Shown here piece after piece: positions 10,997-20,264 of a stretch of DNA of 47,337 nt (positions within the stretch are counted from its first letter, which is position 1; each line of letters starts with the position of its first letter). The notes under the pieces were generated by a model. It had not been told where the DNA came from. It saw only the letters and a list, made by a program, of their open reading frames with translations, and did no database searches. Source of the DNA: Magnetococcales bacterium (GTDB taxonomy: Bacteria; Pseudomonadota; Magnetococcia; Magnetococcales; DC0425bin3); the NCBI GenBank assembly GCA_015231175.1, contig JADGBZ010000014.1:13678-61014 (forward strand). The letters are read 5' to 3'. Made by a program: the position numbers and the translations under genes.

Positions 10997-12451
10997 ATGG
11001 TTGACATTCTATTGACCACCATCCATGCACGCTATCGGCATACCGCATACGGGTTGCGTTGTCTGCATGCCAATCTGGGTGATCTGGCCCATCGGGCCGC
11101 CATCCTGGAGTTTGATCTGGAGAGGACTCCGACAGAGATGGCCGAGGCCATTTTGGCGCGGCAGCCCCGCATGGTTGGCATCGGTGTTTACATTTGGAAT
11201 GCGGAACCGACCCACAAGCTGGTGCAAATTCTGAAACGGCTGCGTCCCGACATGGTTCTGGTGCTGGGGGGGCCCGAAATCAGCCATGAAACATCGGATC
11301 AGCCCATGGCGGATCTGGCGGACTACGTTGTTGCAGGGGAAGGGGAAATCGTCTTTCGCGAGCTGTGCCGCCAGGTGTTGGCCGGGGGGAAAAATTTCGA
11401 GCATCTGGTGCGGGCGCCTTCCCCGGATGTCGGGCAGTTGCTCCCGGCCTACCCCCTCTATGACGGACGGGATATCCAGGAGCGGGTCATCTATGTCGAG
11501 GCCTCGCGGGGGTGTCCATTCAAGTGCGCCTTTTGTCTCTCCGCGCTGGATCAAGGGGTGCGCTCCTTCCCCCTTGCTCCGTTCCTGGCCCATATGGAGG
11601 CGTTGTTGCACCGGGGCGCCCGCCAGTTCAAGTTTATTGACCGAACTTTCAACCTGAAAACGACGACAGCCAAGGCCATTCTTGATTTTTTCTTCGCCCG
11701 GCAGAGGCCAGGGTTGTTTTTGCACTTTGAAGTGATTCCGGATCGGTTTCCCGCAGCCTTGCGGGAGAGCGTCAGCCGGTTTCCGGCTGGGACCATACAG
11801 TTCGAGGTCGGCTTGCAGAGCTTTGATGCGGAAGTTTTGGCGCGAATCGATCGCCTCCAGGATGTGCAACGGGCTGAGGAGAATCTGCTTTGGTTGCGGC
11901 GCCAGACGGGGGTTCACCTCCATACGGATCTCATTGTGGGGCTGCCAGGGGAGGATGTGTCCGGCTTTGCGGCAGGGTTTGATCGCTTGATGGCTTTGGA
12001 TCCGCACGAAACTCAGGTGGGCATTCTCAAGCGTTTGCGGGGTGCGCCCTTGCAGCGCCACATCGAGCCGTTTCGCATGGTGTTCGCTCCCGATCCGCCC
12101 TACGAACTCCTGTGCAATGATCGTATTGATTTCATGACCATGCGCCGCCTGAAACGTTTTGCCCGTTACTGGGATCTGATCGGGAATTCCGGGCGATTTC
12201 CAGCCACGCGCACCTGCCTGTTCGGGGAAGGATCCCCTTTTGCCCGATTCATGGCCCTGGCGGATTGGCTCTACACCACGACAGGACAGACACATCGCAT
12301 CGCCCTGCCACGACTTTACGATCTGGTCCGGTCAGGACTTGTCCAGGCCCTGGGGGTGGCGCCCAACGTGGCGGAAGCGGTTGTGCAAGCCGATCAATCC
12401 AGGAGTGGCAAGGGCCAGGGACCGCCACGGCAGAACCGCTCGGTTGCATGA
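10997..12451 (+). CDS. B12-binding radical SAM protein
   Basis: The 484-aa protein has an N-terminal Rossmann cobalamin-binding domain (about 1-140, with the LVLGGPE segment) and a radical SAM TIM barrel with the cluster motif GCPFKCAFC (C173, C177, C180). A C-terminal extension resembles DUF4080. This architecture fits the class of enzymes that methylate or rearrange unreactive carbons in hopanoids, tetrapyrroles or natural products. Substrate is unknown; there is no biosynthetic cluster around it. A frame opens at 10946, but MVDILLTT at 10997 is the usual beginning of the B12 domain. Confidence 0.85.
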   Translation: MVDILLTTIHARYRHTAYGLRCLHANLGDLAHRAAILEFDLERTPTEMAEAILARQPRMVGIGVYIWNAEPTHKLVQILKRLRPDMVLVLGGPEISHETSDQPMADLADYVVAGEGEIVFRELCRQVLAGGKNFEHLVRAPSPDVGQLLPAYPLYDGRDIQERVIYVEASRGCPFKCAFCLSALDQGVRSFPLAPFLAHMEALLHRGARQFKFIDRTFNLKTTTAKAILDFFFARQRPGLFLHFEVIPDRFPAALRESVSRFPAGTIQFEVGLQSFDAEVLARIDRLQDVQRAEENLLWLRRQTGVHLHTDLIVGLPGEDVSGFAAGFDRLMALDPHETQVGILKRLRGAPLQRHIEPFRMVFAPDPPYELLCNDRIDFMTMRRLKRFARYWDLIGNSGRFPATRTCLFGEGSPFARFMALADWLYTTTGQTHRIALPRLYDLVRSGLVQALGVAPNVAEAVVQADQSRSGKGQGPPRQNRSVA

Positions 12452-12483
12452 GGAGGGTATGCAGGGCTCACGGGGGCTTTCCC

Positions 12484-13335
12484 CTACTTGATGGTGATGC
12501 TGCCCAAAAACTGGATCTCCTCGAATGTACGATTCAGGGTCTTGCTGGTAAAGTTGCGCATGACCGTGCCCGAGGTCCATGCGATAACCTGACCAGGATT
12601 GACCTGGGTGCTGGGAACCGCCAACCATGGACCTGTTCCACTGTCGAGCTGGATATAAGTGTAGCCTCCAGCCTGGAACACGGCGAACGCCTTGCCTTGG
12701 TTGGTCGAGGCGGATGCCGAGGTCTCCGGTCCGGATCCTGGAAGGATCTCATTGACCATCAACAGCATGGGGAAGGTCTGGTTCAGGCTTTTACTGAAAT
12801 AATTGCGCATGACGGTGTATTGTCCCCAGTGGACCATGTCACCGGTTTTGACACTGAGACGGCTGGTGGCCAGCCACAGGGGCCACCCTTCGGTGTCAAT
12901 GCGCACATAGGTGTAGCCGCCGGACTGGACCACATCCGCCACCTTGCCGGATTGTGGAATGGTCATGGTGCCGTTCGACTTTTTATTCGGATCAAGAGGC
13001 GTGGTCACGATGGGGGGCGCCGGGGTTTTGCGGGCATCCTTCGCCGCTGGGCCCGGACCACTCGTTTCGGGTTTCCCGCCGGCTTCTGGCGCAGAGGAAG
13101 CGACTGCCACCGATTTTCCGGCTGCGGTGTCTGGCGTCGCAACGGCCGGGGTTGGCTTTTTTTGTGCCCCTGGAGCGAGCAGCTGAATCGTGGTTATGCC
13201 ATCCTTGTGCGAGACGGCTCCACCACTTGCCGGTGCATCGGGAGAGGCCGCCTCGGTCTTTTTTTCTTCCGATTTCGAGCAACCCGAAACCAGTGCCAAC
13301 ACAATGACCAAACCGACAACAGAAAATGTATGCAT
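12484..13335 (-). CDS. lipoprotein with two tandem NrfJ-like domains
   Basis: The 283-aa protein starts at MHTFSV, has a signal peptide with lipobox LVSGC, then a low-complexity Ala/Pro/Lys linker to about residue 125. Two copies of a roughly 75-residue domain follow. Each copy has GGYTY near its start, a W-L-A step, a VMRN motif and a LNxTF motif near its end. The pattern recalls the SH3-like domain of NrfJ-related proteins near nitrite reductases, although no nrf genes are here. An upstream extension of the frame to 13425 is rejected because it would bury the signal peptide. Function unknown; a periplasmic or outer membrane scaffold or copper-related protein is possible. Confidence 0.75.
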   Translation of the reverse strand: MHTFSVVGLVIVLALVSGCSKSEEKKTEAASPDAPASGGAVSHKDGITTIQLLAPGAQKKPTPAVATPDTAAGKSVAVASSAPEAGGKPETSGPGPAAKDARKTPAPPIVTTPLDPNKKSNGTMTIPQSGKVADVVQSGGYTYVRIDTEGWPLWLATSRLSVKTGDMVHWGQYTVMRNYFSKSLNQTFPMLLMVNEILPGSGPETSASASTNQGKAFAVFQAGGYTYIQLDSGTGPWLAVPSTQVNPGQVIAWTSGTVMRNFTSKTLNRTFEEIQFLGSITIK

Positions 13336-13543
13336 GGTGGATTTCCCGTCCGGGTGAGGGTGCGTTTCCGATGGTGTCAAATCCAAGCCTCCCGGGGGTG
13401 GAGCATACCGCAAGCGCACAGGCAAAGAAACGGCTCACCGAGTCGGTCCATTGAGTCCTGGCGCGAAAATCTGTAACCTCGGCGAACATCCACTCACTTC
13501 CCTGCCAGTTGGCGAACCAGGCGGGTACACGGGGATTGGCACA

Positions 13544-13762
13544 ATGAAAAAAATCATGGCCTGTGGGCTGGCTTTTGGGGTCGCGTTGTTCCTGGTTGCC
13601 TGTAGCTCGAAACGGTACATCGTCGTCACCAACGAGGGGACGATTTACCACTCGGAGGGTAAGGTAGAGAGGGACGACGAAGGTTGGGTGAGCTTCAAAA
13701 CGCCTGTCGGGAAGGAAATCCGTCTGCGGGAGAGCGTCATCCGTTCCATCAACGAGAATTGA
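13544..13762 (+). CDS. YgdI/YgdR-like small lipoprotein
   Basis: This 72-aa protein has a Lys-rich start (MKKIMA), a hydrophobic signal and a lipobox ending in C-S-S (VACSS). The mature part of about 50 residues follows the DUF903 pattern of YgdI/YgdR: a short SH3-like fold with IVVTNEGTIYHSEGK. Function in the family is unknown. It is the first of two small lipoprotein genes, followed 57 bp later by the Cys-rich one. Confidence 0.85.
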   Translation: MKKIMACGLAFGVALFLVACSSKRYIVVTNEGTIYHSEGKVERDDEGWVSFKTPVGKEIRLRESVIRSINEN

Positions 13763-13819
13763 CCCCGACTGGCGGCTACGCCAGCGCCCGGCTGCGAAAG
13801 GGAGCTTGAAGAGAACATC

Positions 13820-14188
13820 ATGGGACATCAGACAGCTTTTCTTGTTGCCGCCTTGCTGTTGGCGGGTTGCCAGAGCGTCCGTTATGACATGCGTCCCCCG
13901 ACCTCCGAGGTGGGGCGTCTTTGTGTGACTCAGTGTGGCACGACGCGCGAAAGTTGCCGAGGCAACGAAATCATGCGCGCCAAGGGGGAGCAGGACGCAT
14001 GCGAACGCCGCGCCAGAAACCAGGTGCGATCCTGTCTCAACTCAGCCGACTCGAAGGAGCAACGCAGCAAGTGTGAACGCGGCAAAAGCAGTTGCTACAG
14101 CCACGAAAACGACTCCCACTGCGACGAGGAGTATCGGGCCTGCTACAGGCAGTGCGGGGGAACGGTGACCAAGATCATCGAAAAATAA
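13820..14188 (+). CDS. cysteine-rich lipoprotein of unknown function
   Basis: The 122-aa protein has a signal peptide with lipobox LLAGC (C17) and ten more cysteines in the mature part. They form a mirrored pattern: CX3CX6C at 35-46 and CX6CX3C at 101-112, with single Cys at 61, 72, 85 and 92. The layout suggests disulfide-stapled antiparallel helices in the periplasm or outer membrane. I do not recognise a named family. A GAAGAG sequence precedes the ATG. Confidence 0.75.
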   Translation: MGHQTAFLVAALLLAGCQSVRYDMRPPTSEVGRLCVTQCGTTRESCRGNEIMRAKGEQDACERRARNQVRSCLNSADSKEQRSKCERGKSSCYSHENDSHCDEEYRACYRQCGGTVTKIIEK

Positions 14189-14199
14189 GAAAGTTGCGC

Positions 14200-15366
14200 T
14201 CATGGTTGAGAATGGGGATGACTGGCAAACGCTGCCTCCACCAGCTGCCACAGCTCCCTGGCGCGGGGGGCTTCCACGGAGGCAATGATCCGCTTCACGT
14301 AGTGGTAATCGACCTGCCCTTGGTCCAGATAGCGTTTTTCCTCTTCGGTGGCAAAGACAATCTCACCCAACAGCTCCAATCCGGCGATGATGCCGACCAT
14401 GCCCGGGCCACGAGAGAAGGTCTTGTTGCGTGGAATGAAAAAGAGGTGATATTGACCCGGATTTTTCGGGTCCGGGGCGCCGATCAGGTTGGCGGAGAGG
14501 GAGTGTTTGTCGACGTAGAGCTGCTCCCAGAGGTCTGTCACCTTGACCACCTGGGCCACGATCTCCTCACTTGACCCATGGAAGTAGATGGCGGTGATCG
14601 GATAATCGGCAACCAGGCGTGGTGTGTTGGTGTGTCCGGAAGAGGCCCTGATGGTGGCCGCAGCGGACGCTTCGAGGGGAAACAGCCCTTGCCCTTCTGG
14701 CCGCTTGAAAAACTGGAAATGAAAATGGTGCGGGATGGTGGCTCCAGCTCCTTCGCCATTATAAAATCCCACATAACCCGGAAGATGATCCACGAAGTAG
14801 AGAAAATCCCGGACAATGCTTTCAATGCCGGGACGATTGCTCTTGCTGATTTCAGCCAGTTTGAGCCAGGATTGAGGTATGTGCGCAGCCGTGGCGATCG
14901 TGACATGGTTGGGCATGAGGGGGAATGGATTCATCCACATGATATAGTGGCGTTTTTCCTCGTTCCCCGGCACATCGGGATACAGGTCGTAGCCGATCTC
15001 GATGCCGCGCTGCTGCCAGTAGATGTTGTCCAGACACAGAAAACAGCCGCCATGGATGGATGTCGTGCCGGGTGGGGGGGCTTTGCGTCCGGCTCCGCCC
15101 TGACGCTGGCTGCGTTTGAGGTTGTATTGCACCAAAAAACTGTGGCGGGCGCCCGATTCACGAATGATTCGGTATTTGATGACATCGAGCAGATCATCTT
15201 GAATGAATCCGCGATCAAATTGTTGATCCTTGAGGGCCTCCACCACGGCTGTCAATCCGCCCGAGGCACGGATATCGTCCAGCCGCCCCTTGAGTGCGCG
15301 CCACAGGTCATCAAAACGGGAGCGGTTGAACGAGGTCATATCATGAACATCACGCACGATGGGCAT
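14200..15366 (-). CDS. HIT-superfamily protein, DUF4922-like
   Basis: The 388-aa protein looks like a nucleotidyl transferase or hydrolase of the HIT superfamily: the run IPHHFHFQFF supplies the alternating histidines and lies in a fold resembling galactose-1-phosphate uridylyltransferase and GDP-galactose phosphorylase. A CXXC pair (GGCFLCLDN) upstream could bind zinc. Best description is a DUF4922-like phosphorylase of unknown substrate. The frame is open upstream to 15504; I choose ATG 15366, 29 bp after the TPR-SPOR stop, but ATG 15339 is equally possible. Last gene of a three-gene operon. Confidence 0.7.
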   Translation of the reverse strand: MPIVRDVHDMTSFNRSRFDDLWRALKGRLDDIRASGGLTAVVEALKDQQFDRGFIQDDLLDVIKYRIIRESGARHSFLVQYNLKRSQRQGGAGRKAPPPGTTSIHGGCFLCLDNIYWQQRGIEIGYDLYPDVPGNEEKRHYIMWMNPFPLMPNHVTIATAAHIPQSWLKLAEISKSNRPGIESIVRDFLYFVDHLPGYVGFYNGEGAGATIPHHFHFQFFKRPEGQGLFPLEASAAATIRASSGHTNTPRLVADYPITAIYFHGSSEEIVAQVVKVTDLWEQLYVDKHSLSANLIGAPDPKNPGQYHLFFIPRNKTFSRGPGMVGIIAGLELLGEIVFATEEEKRYLDQGQVDYHYVKRIIASVEAPRARELWQLVEAAFASHPHSQP

Positions 15367-15395
15367 CCTTGAAAAGGGTTGAAAGCACAAATTGT

Positions 15396-17573
15396 TCAAC
15401 GCTGGGGCAGAATGACAGCATCCTTGATTCCCACGCGCTCCTTGACCAGGTGCAGGCCGTGTTCTGCCTGCGCCTCCGTGGCAAACGGGCCGCCATAGAC
15501 ACAAGTCATGGGGCCTTTTTTCTCCAGACGGACCTCCCTCCTGGCAACCGGGAGATCAAGGGGAGCCAGCCGTTTCAGGGCATCGGTCAAGTACTCGTTC
15601 TCTGTATAACACCCCACAGTGACCAGATAACTCTTTTTTTGGAGCAAGGGTTTCTCCTGGGGGAGCTGGTTCGATCTTGCCGGGGAAGGTTGGATATTTT
15701 TAACCGGTGCAGCGACTGTTTCTGGCATGGCCGGGGGAGGTTGGACGCTCTTAACCGGCGCAGCGACTGTTTTTGGCATCTCCGGGGGAGGTTGGACGCT
15801 TTTAACCGGCGCAGCGACTGTTTTTGGCATCTCCGGGGGAGGTTGGACGCTTTTAAACGGTGCAGCGACTGTTTTTGGCATGACTGGGGCGAGTGGCAGG
15901 GGGACAACCCGGTCCGGTTTCTCGACAGGGCCAGGCCCCGTTTGAGCAACGTTTTGTGATGTGTGGAGAGGTTTGTCTGGTTTGTCAGCCGGAGCCGGGG
16001 CTTGCGCCACGGCGGATGGTGCCGGGAGGGCGTTGGCCGGAGGTTTGTCCGGTTTGTCAGCCGGGGCCGGGGCTTGCGCCACGGCGGATGGTGCCGGGAG
16101 GGCGTTGGCCGCTCTCTCCGCTGGAACCGGGGTTTGGGCGGGAAGCGGCTGCACAGGGGTGGCCTGTTTCGGTTTTTCGGCAGGAATGGGGGTCTGTAGG
16201 GCCGTGATCAACGTGGTTTCCGGGGTGGATGCCGGCTGGGGCATGGTGGCCACGACGGGCAGTTCCAGGGGTTCCGGAAGGGGGTCCACATGCTGCCATG
16301 TGGCCAGCAGACTCGCATGCAGGAGTTGCCGCGTTGCCTGACGTGCGGTCCCGGGAACCAGATAATCCCGTTGAACCCGCCAAAGGGAGAGTGAGGCCGG
16401 GTCGCCACGAAAATAGTGTTCCGCCATGGCCAGGGCCTTGGCAAACTGCGCCTTGGCCAGCTCGGGTTTGTCCGTCATCTGGTAGAGGAGCCCCAGGCGG
16501 TTCAACATGTCCGGCACGGACAGAGGGGGGGAGCGATCCTGCTGGATGGTCCAGGTCATGGCCTCTTGCAGAAGGGTTATGGCCGACACCAGTTGTTGCT
16601 CTTCGATCTGGCACAAGGCCAGATGCAGCGTGACCTCCCCCCAGGGAGGTTGGGGAGGGGTACTGAGGGTCATCAGGGTGGCACGGGCGCGTTGCAACAA
16701 AGGTATGGCCTCGGCAAATCGGCCTGCATCCCCCAGCAGGCGGCCCAGATCGTGTAAAATCTTCACCAGAAGTTGCGGACGCGCGTGCGCCCCCTTTTCC
16801 CACAGGGTCAGGGCGTCGCGCAACCGGGCTTCGGCTTCGCCCGGTTGGTTGTTGGACAGGTGCAACGCCGCCTGAAGAAGGTAAACCTCGGCCACGCCGT
16901 CAGTCATGGGGTGTGACGGCTGGTTGAGTTGGGCCAGGGCCTGTTCCAGGTGCGCAGCGGCCTCCGACCGGTGGGCAACCTCGCCACCCTGTTGCCGTGC
17001 CAAACCGATATGGGCGTAGGCGAGCAGATGACGTATCCGGAGCAACGCCGGATGGTTGGGTGCAAGTGCCGCTGCCGTTTGTAGCCACGCCTCGCCCTGG
17101 GTCAAGACCTGGGAAAAATGGCCCCGGCCATAGGGGTTGAGGAGCCGTTTTTCTTGCAGGGAGAAGATGTGGGGCATGTGTTGTTGTGGATTTTGTTGCA
17201 AAATGCGCCAGGCACGCTCCAGCAGGGGTTCTGCTTGTGCCACATCGCCAGCTTCCGTGCAGGCATCAGCCAGAGATATAAGCGCGGGAACGGTGTCTGG
17301 ATGGGACGGCCCATGCAGGCGGGTTGCTAGCCGCAGCGCTTCCCAGGCTGCCGCGATTGCGGGCTGCCGCACCGGGGCGCCTGTCCCCTGGGTGTGCGGC
17401 GTTGCCTCGGAAGCGGCACTCCAGGCAGAAGCTGCCAGGGGCAGGCCCAGCCACAAGACACCTCCAACCAGCCAGAGCCGCAGCCATGGGGGGTGGACCC
17501 CGTCGTGCCGAAGGTCTTTCTGGCGCCGGATTTGGGGCTGCGGACCGGGAACTCCGGCTGGACGATTATCCAT
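15396..17573 (-). CDS. TPR protein with Pro-rich repeats and a SPOR domain
   Basis: The 725-aa protein has a hydrophobic export or anchor segment near residues 33-55, a TPR-like helical region (about 75-400), a long Pro/Ala linker, and a C-terminal SPOR domain of about 80 residues. The linker holds two exact-looking copies of a 24-residue unit (with APAPADKPDKP) and four copies of a 17-residue unit (with MPKTVAAPVKSVQ). SPOR domains bind glycan strands lacking stem peptides at division sites, so the protein probably links a TPR assembly to the wall. An upstream TTG at 17591 would overlap the previous stop; the ATG at 17573 with GGAA before it is preferred. Confidence 0.8.
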   Translation of the reverse strand: MDNRPAGVPGPQPQIRRQKDLRHDGVHPPWLRLWLVGGVLWLGLPLAASAWSAASEATPHTQGTGAPVRQPAIAAAWEALRLATRLHGPSHPDTVPALISLADACTEAGDVAQAEPLLERAWRILQQNPQQHMPHIFSLQEKRLLNPYGRGHFSQVLTQGEAWLQTAAALAPNHPALLRIRHLLAYAHIGLARQQGGEVAHRSEAAAHLEQALAQLNQPSHPMTDGVAEVYLLQAALHLSNNQPGEAEARLRDALTLWEKGAHARPQLLVKILHDLGRLLGDAGRFAEAIPLLQRARATLMTLSTPPQPPWGEVTLHLALCQIEEQQLVSAITLLQEAMTWTIQQDRSPPLSVPDMLNRLGLLYQMTDKPELAKAQFAKALAMAEHYFRGDPASLSLWRVQRDYLVPGTARQATRQLLHASLLATWQHVDPLPEPLELPVVATMPQPASTPETTLITALQTPIPAEKPKQATPVQPLPAQTPVPAERAANALPAPSAVAQAPAPADKPDKPPANALPAPSAVAQAPAPADKPDKPLHTSQNVAQTGPGPVEKPDRVVPLPLAPVMPKTVAAPFKSVQPPPEMPKTVAAPVKSVQPPPEMPKTVAAPVKSVQPPPAMPETVAAPVKNIQPSPARSNQLPQEKPLLQKKSYLVTVGCYTENEYLTDALKRLAPLDLPVARREVRLEKKGPMTCVYGGPFATEAQAEHGLHLVKERVGIKDAVILPQR
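15690..15893. repeat. four tandem 51-bp coding repeats
   Basis: Four copies of a 51-bp unit lie inside the TPR-SPOR gene and encode the 17-residue Pro-rich unit. The middle two are almost identical, which implies recent duplication and likely length variation between strains. A separate pair of 72-bp repeats lies in the same linker at about 15970-16120. Confidence 0.8.
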
Positions 17574-17587
17574 GTTTTCCACGCCAC

Positions 17588-20011
17588 TCAATGGTAAACC
17601 CCCGGCATGAGACGATTGATCTGGAGCATGACGACACGGGACTCATCCTGTAGGGTGTGCAATCTTGCCAGCGTCTCCGCATCGGGGGGTGTTTCGGCTG
17701 CCCCGATGGCATCCACCTCGGCAAGGATGGCCTCAGCTCTGGTTGTTGCAGCCTCCAGGGTGGCCTGGTAGGCGATGCGTCCCGGGGAATTTCCCGTGGG
17801 TTGCGACGGCGCCGAAATCGTTTCCCAAAGGGTGGTATTCCGTTTCAGAATGGTTTGCCGTAATTCACCGAATCGGTCATGCACCTCGCGCAGGATGGCT
17901 TGTTGGGCGGCGCGACGTTGCTCTTCCCGCAACGGTTCGCCCGCCTTTTCGGCTTCTCCATGCGGTGGGGGAGTCTCGCTCTGGGCCTGCTCCAGGGCGT
18001 CGGGAGCCTCGGCTGAGGGGGGTTCAGGGAGTGTGGCGGTGGCCTCGTCGCGGGTTTCTTCGGAAGCGGCAACCCCGGGGTGAGCCTCCTCCAAGTCCGC
18101 AGGGGCAGACAGATGGGAAGGGTTGGTTGGCGGGGGGAGGGCCAACGGTTTGAGCCCGGGAATGATCTCCGCCATCATGCGGGAGAAGTGGGTTTCCCAC
18201 TGGGAGACAAACCGATGCAAAGCCTGCAACCGGGCATGGCAACGGGTGGCTTCCGGGGATTGGGGCGGCAGGTGCAGGTATTGCCAGGTGAGGTGCAAAG
18301 AGTCCCGAAGCGAGAAATTTTCCGGACTTTTCAGGCGAAAATCGATGTGCTCCAAGACATGCTGCAAGGCTTCCCGCAGACGCTTCCGGGTGACGGGGGG
18401 GAGGTTGCCGGAGATGCCCAAGGTTTCAGGATGCTGCAAAATTTGGTGGCAATGGTGATGGAACGCCTCCTCCCACTGCCGCAGAACAGCGGCGCACTCG
18501 GCAACCCTCGACCCGTTTTGGGTGGACATGTCCGCAATCCACGGACCGAAGAGCATGACATCGGGTACCACGATCAGCAAAGCCAGAAGAGTAAACAACC
18601 CATGCAGTAGAAGACCCTGCACGGCGTTGGATGGGTGCTCCCGTGGAGTGACCAACTGAGGAAATTTGAACAGGGTCGCACGCCAGGTGAGATAGTGTTG
18701 GATCTGTTGCACGGCGGGCAGCCCGGGTGTGACCTCGATGCCAAGGTTGATCCGGTGGGAGGAGGGGGGGCCGCCCAGTCTTTGCTCCAGGCGTTGCAGG
18801 AGGTCAAAACGGGCCGCAGCAATCTCCCGGAGCTCCTGGAGTTGGCGGGTTTGCAACGTGTGGCTCGCTTGCAGGAGGTACAGAACATGGCGGGTGAGCC
18901 GGTCGACCTGTGGTGGATCTGGCCCAAAAAGCGACGCCAACTCCCATGGGGCGACACGGGCCGGATCGGCCAGTTTCTGGAGATTTTTCATCTCCTGTTC
19001 GATTTGGTGGGCATTTTGTCGCAAACGTTGGTCATGGTCATGGGTCAGGTTGGCCAACCGTTCCCGGAGGGGAGGGGAGGTGGCCAGATTGGATTCCGCC
19101 AACAGTTGGTCCACAGTGTAGGCAAGGGGGTGGTTCACCAGCAGGGAGACATCGTTGACACCCTTTGCAAACCCCCCATGGATGGCAAAGTGCCGGCCCC
19201 AGTAACGCAAGGCTTGGAGAGGATCCTGGGTATCTCCTGGCTTGGCGGCGCGGGCGTCACGCTCATCCGGAATGGAGTCGAACCGGGTCAACAGTTGGGC
19301 CGCCTGTTGCTGCAAGACGGCCTGCATATCGTGCAGGGATGCGGGTTGCAGGGGGTGAGAGGCGTTGCGCGCCACGGTTTGGGAGAGTTCTGCCAGGATG
19401 GTGTCGATCTCCCGCTGAATCGCTGGTTGCCAGAGGAGGCGAGCCGTCAAACCTGTGTGAATGGCTTCCATGGCGAACAGGAGCGCAAAGGTGACCAGGG
19501 TGATCCAGAGGGGATTTTTCCTCCAGGCGAGACGAAAACCGGATCCCACCCGACCGGTCGTGGTCACACCATGCACGAGGCGTTTGTTGTAACTCAGGGC
19601 CAGAGTGGCCAGAGACAAGCCGCAGAGCCAGGCAGCGGAGAGACGCCACGTTTCGCCCAAGCCACCCGGAAGGATCCAGGAAAGGATATGGACAGCGGTT
19701 TCACTTTGCAGGAGATTGCTGATCCACCAGGCGGTGGTGAGGGAGATGACAAGAGAAAACAGCAGCAGCAAGGGAGGTCTGAGGGCAAAGGACCATTTTT
19801 CGGCGGTTTCGGCAAGACACCGGCCCCACGGCGTGGCATCGGAAGTCGGTTGCCAGATCTCTCGGTGGGTTCGCAACAGGGGCTTCGGTTTGGGGAGGAT
19901 CCCCTCCGGCGCCGACGCAGCCATGATCCGGAACACCAGTTTTCCGAAGGCTATATGGAGGGGATTATGGGGGAGAGAGGCTTTTGTCATTATCCTGGGA
20001 AGCCAAGCCAT
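17588..20011 (-). CDS. large membrane protein of unknown function
   Basis: I do not recognise this 807-aa protein. Probable membrane segments are at residues about 76-100, 124-143, 166-188 and 463-488. Between the third and fourth lies a helical domain of about 270 residues, likely periplasmic, rich in Gln, Leu and Arg. The C-terminal 300 residues are charged, with Glu/Ala/Pro-rich stretches and predicted coiled coil, and likely cytoplasmic. It is the first gene of an operon with the TPR-SPOR protein (14 bp gap) and the HIT-like protein, so a wall-linked membrane complex is plausible. Starts at 19990 or 19924 are also possible. Confidence 0.7.
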   Translation of the reverse strand: MAWLPRIMTKASLPHNPLHIAFGKLVFRIMAASAPEGILPKPKPLLRTHREIWQPTSDATPWGRCLAETAEKWSFALRPPLLLLFSLVISLTTAWWISNLLQSETAVHILSWILPGGLGETWRLSAAWLCGLSLATLALSYNKRLVHGVTTTGRVGSGFRLAWRKNPLWITLVTFALLFAMEAIHTGLTARLLWQPAIQREIDTILAELSQTVARNASHPLQPASLHDMQAVLQQQAAQLLTRFDSIPDERDARAAKPGDTQDPLQALRYWGRHFAIHGGFAKGVNDVSLLVNHPLAYTVDQLLAESNLATSPPLRERLANLTHDHDQRLRQNAHQIEQEMKNLQKLADPARVAPWELASLFGPDPPQVDRLTRHVLYLLQASHTLQTRQLQELREIAAARFDLLQRLEQRLGGPPSSHRINLGIEVTPGLPAVQQIQHYLTWRATLFKFPQLVTPREHPSNAVQGLLLHGLFTLLALLIVVPDVMLFGPWIADMSTQNGSRVAECAAVLRQWEEAFHHHCHQILQHPETLGISGNLPPVTRKRLREALQHVLEHIDFRLKSPENFSLRDSLHLTWQYLHLPPQSPEATRCHARLQALHRFVSQWETHFSRMMAEIIPGLKPLALPPPTNPSHLSAPADLEEAHPGVAASEETRDEATATLPEPPSAEAPDALEQAQSETPPPHGEAEKAGEPLREEQRRAAQQAILREVHDRFGELRQTILKRNTTLWETISAPSQPTGNSPGRIAYQATLEAATTRAEAILAEVDAIGAAETPPDAETLARLHTLQDESRVVMLQINRLMPGVYH

Positions 20012-20264
20012 ACACCGGTTCCGGTTCCGAACACGTCGTCATGCTACCCCAGATGGGCCATGTCGTCAAACTTCAGTGGCGCCGGGCGTGACAGGTATCC
20101 ACCAGACTCTGCCTCTTGGGCGGGCCTCGTGAGGAAGGTTCGTAGATAGGACATTGCAAAATATTGCGAAAAATGCTGAAAATGACCAGCAGTCGGAACT
20201 GGAGCAGGTTTTGTTGGTGCTGTTCCGAGAGGAGTCGTGGTTTGTGCAGGGAGATGGGGTACAT

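Noticed and set aside
15690-16130. Regularly spaced repeats that could look like a CRISPR array
   Set aside because: They are in-frame, direct coding repeats of 51 and 72 bp without variable spacers, inside the TPR-SPOR gene.
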